Source of the DNA: Clostridiales bacterium
Lineage (GTDB): Bacteria > Bacillota > Clostridia > Saccharofermentanales > Saccharofermentanaceae
Direction of reading: 5' to 3'
DNA length: 64,000 nucleotides
Assembly: GCA_017480325.1 (NCBI GenBank)
Contig: JAFVAY010000002.1
Span: 124,001 to 188,000 of the forward strand
Both the position numbers and the translations under genes were made by a program. Within the stretch, counting starts at the first letter, position 1; every line of letters starts with the position of its first letter. The notes beneath the pieces are model-generated. The model had not been told where the DNA came from and did no database searches. It saw nothing but the letters and a program-made list of their open reading frames with translations. Positions 62,276 through 64,000 of this stretch are shown here, in pieces.

Positions 62276-63454
62276 ATGGAGAAATTTATTCCGCTTTCTA
62301 TTCCCAATTTTGAGGGGAATGAAAAAAAGTATGTTAATGACGCTCTTGATCAGGGCTGGGTATCCACTGGTGGTGCATACATTACCAAGCTTGAACAGGA
62401 GATGGCAAAATTCCTGCATGTAGAGAATGTTGCTGCGTGCCAAAGTGGTACATCTGCACTGCACATGAGTCTCGTAGAAGCAGGAGTAAAGCCTGGCGAT
62501 GTAGTGCTTGTTCCTCCACTTACCTTCATTGCTGCGGTTAATCCTGTGAAATATCAGTTTGCAACGCCTGTGTTCATTGATTGTGATGATAGTTTCTGCC
62601 TGGATCCCGTGAAGCTCCGCTCTTTTTGTGAAGAAGAATGTGAATGGGACGGTGTAGAGCTTAAGTACAATGGCGCATTAGTCAAGGCTCTTGTGGTAGT
62701 CCATGTCTTCGGTAATATGGCAGACATGGAGTCTATTCTGGACACCGCCGAGAAGTATAATCTTAAAGTTATTGAAGATGCGACAGAGGCGTTAGGTACG
62801 AAGTACACGGAAGGGCGTTATGCTGGTAAGTACGCCGGAACCATCGGTGATTATGGCTGTTTCAGCTTTAATGGTAATAAGATAATCACAACAGGCGGAG
62901 GTGGCGCGGTAACAGCACGTGAGTCTGCTACGGTAGATCATATAAGGTTCCTTTCTACCCAGGCCAAGACGGATCCGCATTATTACATCCATGACGAGAT
63001 TGGATACAACTATCGCATGACGAACCTCCAGGCGGCACTGGGAGTTGCACAGATGGAGGAACTTCCAGAGTTTATCAAGAGAAAACAGCGAAACTATGAC
63101 TTGTATAAAGCGGAGTTTGAAGGATTTAAGTATGGTAAACTGATGCCATTCCGTGATGGAACAGACTCCAACAAGTGGTTCTACAGCATTGAAATCGACC
63201 GTGAACATATCAAGGCTACCATGCGTGAGATAATTACGACTTTGGAAAAGGATAAGATTCAGACCCGCGCCATATGGGGCTTAATTAATGAGCAGAAACC
63301 TTATGAGGGCGAAGAAACTTATAGACTTGAGAAAGCACCTTATTACGCAGATCGAATTCTCAACATTCCTTCCAGTACTCAGATTACTGGGGAAGAGATC
63401 AAGTATGTTGCTGATAAGGTGAAGCAACTGTTAGAGGAACTTGCCAATGGATAA
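62276..63454 (+). CDS. LegC-type aminotransferase
   Basis: 392 residues from ATG 62276 (GAAGG upstream). DegT/DnrJ fold: LDQGWVSTGGAYITKLEQEMAKFL, ACQSGTSALHMSL, VVHVFGNMADM, VIEDATEALGTKY and the PLP lysine in FSFNGNKIITTGGGG. The pattern is that of LegC enzymes aminating a 4-keto sugar. It overlaps the next gene by 8 bases. Confidence 0.9.
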   Translation: MEKFIPLSIPNFEGNEKKYVNDALDQGWVSTGGAYITKLEQEMAKFLHVENVAACQSGTSALHMSLVEAGVKPGDVVLVPPLTFIAAVNPVKYQFATPVFIDCDDSFCLDPVKLRSFCEEECEWDGVELKYNGALVKALVVVHVFGNMADMESILDTAEKYNLKVIEDATEALGTKYTEGRYAGKYAGTIGDYGCFSFNGNKIITTGGGGAVTARESATVDHIRFLSTQAKTDPHYYIHDEIGYNYRMTNLQAALGVAQMEELPEFIKRKQRNYDLYKAEFEGFKYGKLMPFRDGTDSNKWFYSIEIDREHIKATMREIITTLEKDKIQTRAIWGLINEQKPYEGEETYRLEKAPYYADRILNIPSSTQITGEEIKYVADKVKQLLEELANG

Positions 63455-64000
63455 ACTAGAGATTCAAAAGTTCTTGGGTGGAGAGAGTCTTACTGTCTCA
63501 GAAGCAATGCAGCGGATAGACAGAAACGCAACAGGAATACTTTTTTTGACTGATGAAAAAGGAATTCTGTTAGGATGTATTACCGATGGAGATGTCCGCA
63601 GATATCTTCTTTCTGGTGGAAAGATGGAAGATAGGGCAATAGATGCTGCCAATAAAAGCCCAAGATATGCAAAAACCATTGATGAAGCGAAACATCTATA
63701 TCATAAAAAGAATTATATCGTAATCCCTATTGTTGACGAGAGTGGAGTAGTTATAAATTTATACACCGGAGAGTTGGGGGAACAAGTCAAAAAGCAGAGA
63801 AAATCCTTATACGTACCAGTAGTTATCAACGCAGGTGGAAAAGGAACAAGGTTGGATCCATTTACCAGAGTGTTGCCTAAGCCATTAATTCCTGTGGGAG
63901 AATTACCTATTATTGAACTCATAATGAGAGAGTATCAATCTTATAGCTGCAATGATTTCCACATCATCGTGAACTACAAGAAGGATCTCATGAAGGCATA
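63447..64000 (+). CDS. CBS domain / sugar nucleotidyltransferase (PtmE-like), 3' truncated by window edge
   Basis: 184 residues seen; the gene runs off the window. Residues 1 to about 120 hold a CBS pair (SLTVSEAMQRIDRNATGILFLTD, GCITDGDVRRYLL, YIVIPIVDESG), then a nucleotidyltransferase starts with VVINAGGKGTRLDPFTRVLPKPLIPVGE. CBS-nucleotidyltransferase fusions beside LegB/LegC homologs resemble PtmE of the GDP-sugar legionaminic acid route in Campylobacter. Confidence 0.87.
   Translation, partial: MDKLEIQKFLGGESLTVSEAMQRIDRNATGILFLTDEKGILLGCITDGDVRRYLLSGGKMEDRAIDAANKSPRYAKTIDEAKHLYHKKNYIVIPIVDESGVVINLYTGELGEQVKKQRKSLYVPVVINAGGKGTRLDPFTRVLPKPLIPVGELPIIELIMREYQSYSCNDFHIIVNYKKDLMKA

Overview
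The window looks like a chromosome segment of an anaerobic, low-to-moderate GC Bacillota (class Clostridia, gut or rumen type). Support: sigma-A-like TTGACA/TATAAT promoters with strong GGAGG ribosome sites, a SufCBDSU iron-sulfur operon using SufU, the Prp protease paired with an N-terminally extended L27, a Rho with a long charged N-terminal insert, and a Gram-positive style Wzx/Wzy capsule locus. I cannot name a genus from sequence alone.

Layout. (1) 1-28.7 kb is mostly housekeeping and fairly GC-rich: the 3' part of a LacI-type-sensor/GGDEF/EAL protein; cysK with sufCBDSU; leuS (minus strand); a lone mreB; a metallophosphoesterase (minus); rho; rpmE with a leader hairpin and terminator; a DUF1385-prmC-DUF951 group; a VOC protein (minus); a YbaK-type deacylase; an antiporter; a polytopic membrane protein; murC; an unknown membrane protein; a transmembrane TIR/beta-propeller protein; and a DHH phosphoesterase (minus). 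(2) 28.75-34.19 kb is an accessory four-gene operon (two small unknown proteins, a coiled-coil membrane protein and an FtsK/SpoIIIE-type ATPase). It lies between a pair of perfect palindromes and the rplU promoter, whose -35 is inside the last codons of the ATPase gene. (3) 34.2-35.36 kb is rplU-prp-rpmA with a leader RNA and a terminator. (4) 35.4-36.35 kb is a DUF3791/DUF3990 toxin-antitoxin-like set. (5) 36.4-64 kb is a surface polysaccharide locus: membrane-anchored 4,6-dehydratase, DegT aminotransferase, initiating sugar transferase, several GT2 enzymes, LicD, an IspD-like cytidylyltransferase with an SDR, Wzy, a GT-B-like enzyme and Wzx. It ends in three genes (dehydratase, LegC-type aminotransferase, CBS-nucleotidyltransferase) that resemble the opening of a legionaminic/nonulosonic acid pathway. 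The glycan genes from about 51 to 61 kb are visibly AT-richer than the rest.

The polysaccharide locus is split by an accessory island at about 38.5-48.2 kb. It carries two ATPase/PD-(D/E)XK-type proteins, a DUF4869/P-loop pair, a SipW-type exported protein, an ORF6N gene broken by one in-frame stop plus a second ORF6N scrap, and two small unknown genes. These are separated by unusual non-coding DNA. A structured repeat sits just downstream of three successive genes, the 10-mer GATAACCACA recurs six times exactly, the 12-mer GGTTTAAAAAGG recurs five times, 26-bp near-identical direct repeats flank one gene, and an 81-bp repeat is present twice. The same-orientation gene-plus-repeat layout resembles a cassette array, but no integrase is visible here and the classical attC core is not recognised. 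This island and the FtsK-type operon are the best candidates for undescribed systems.
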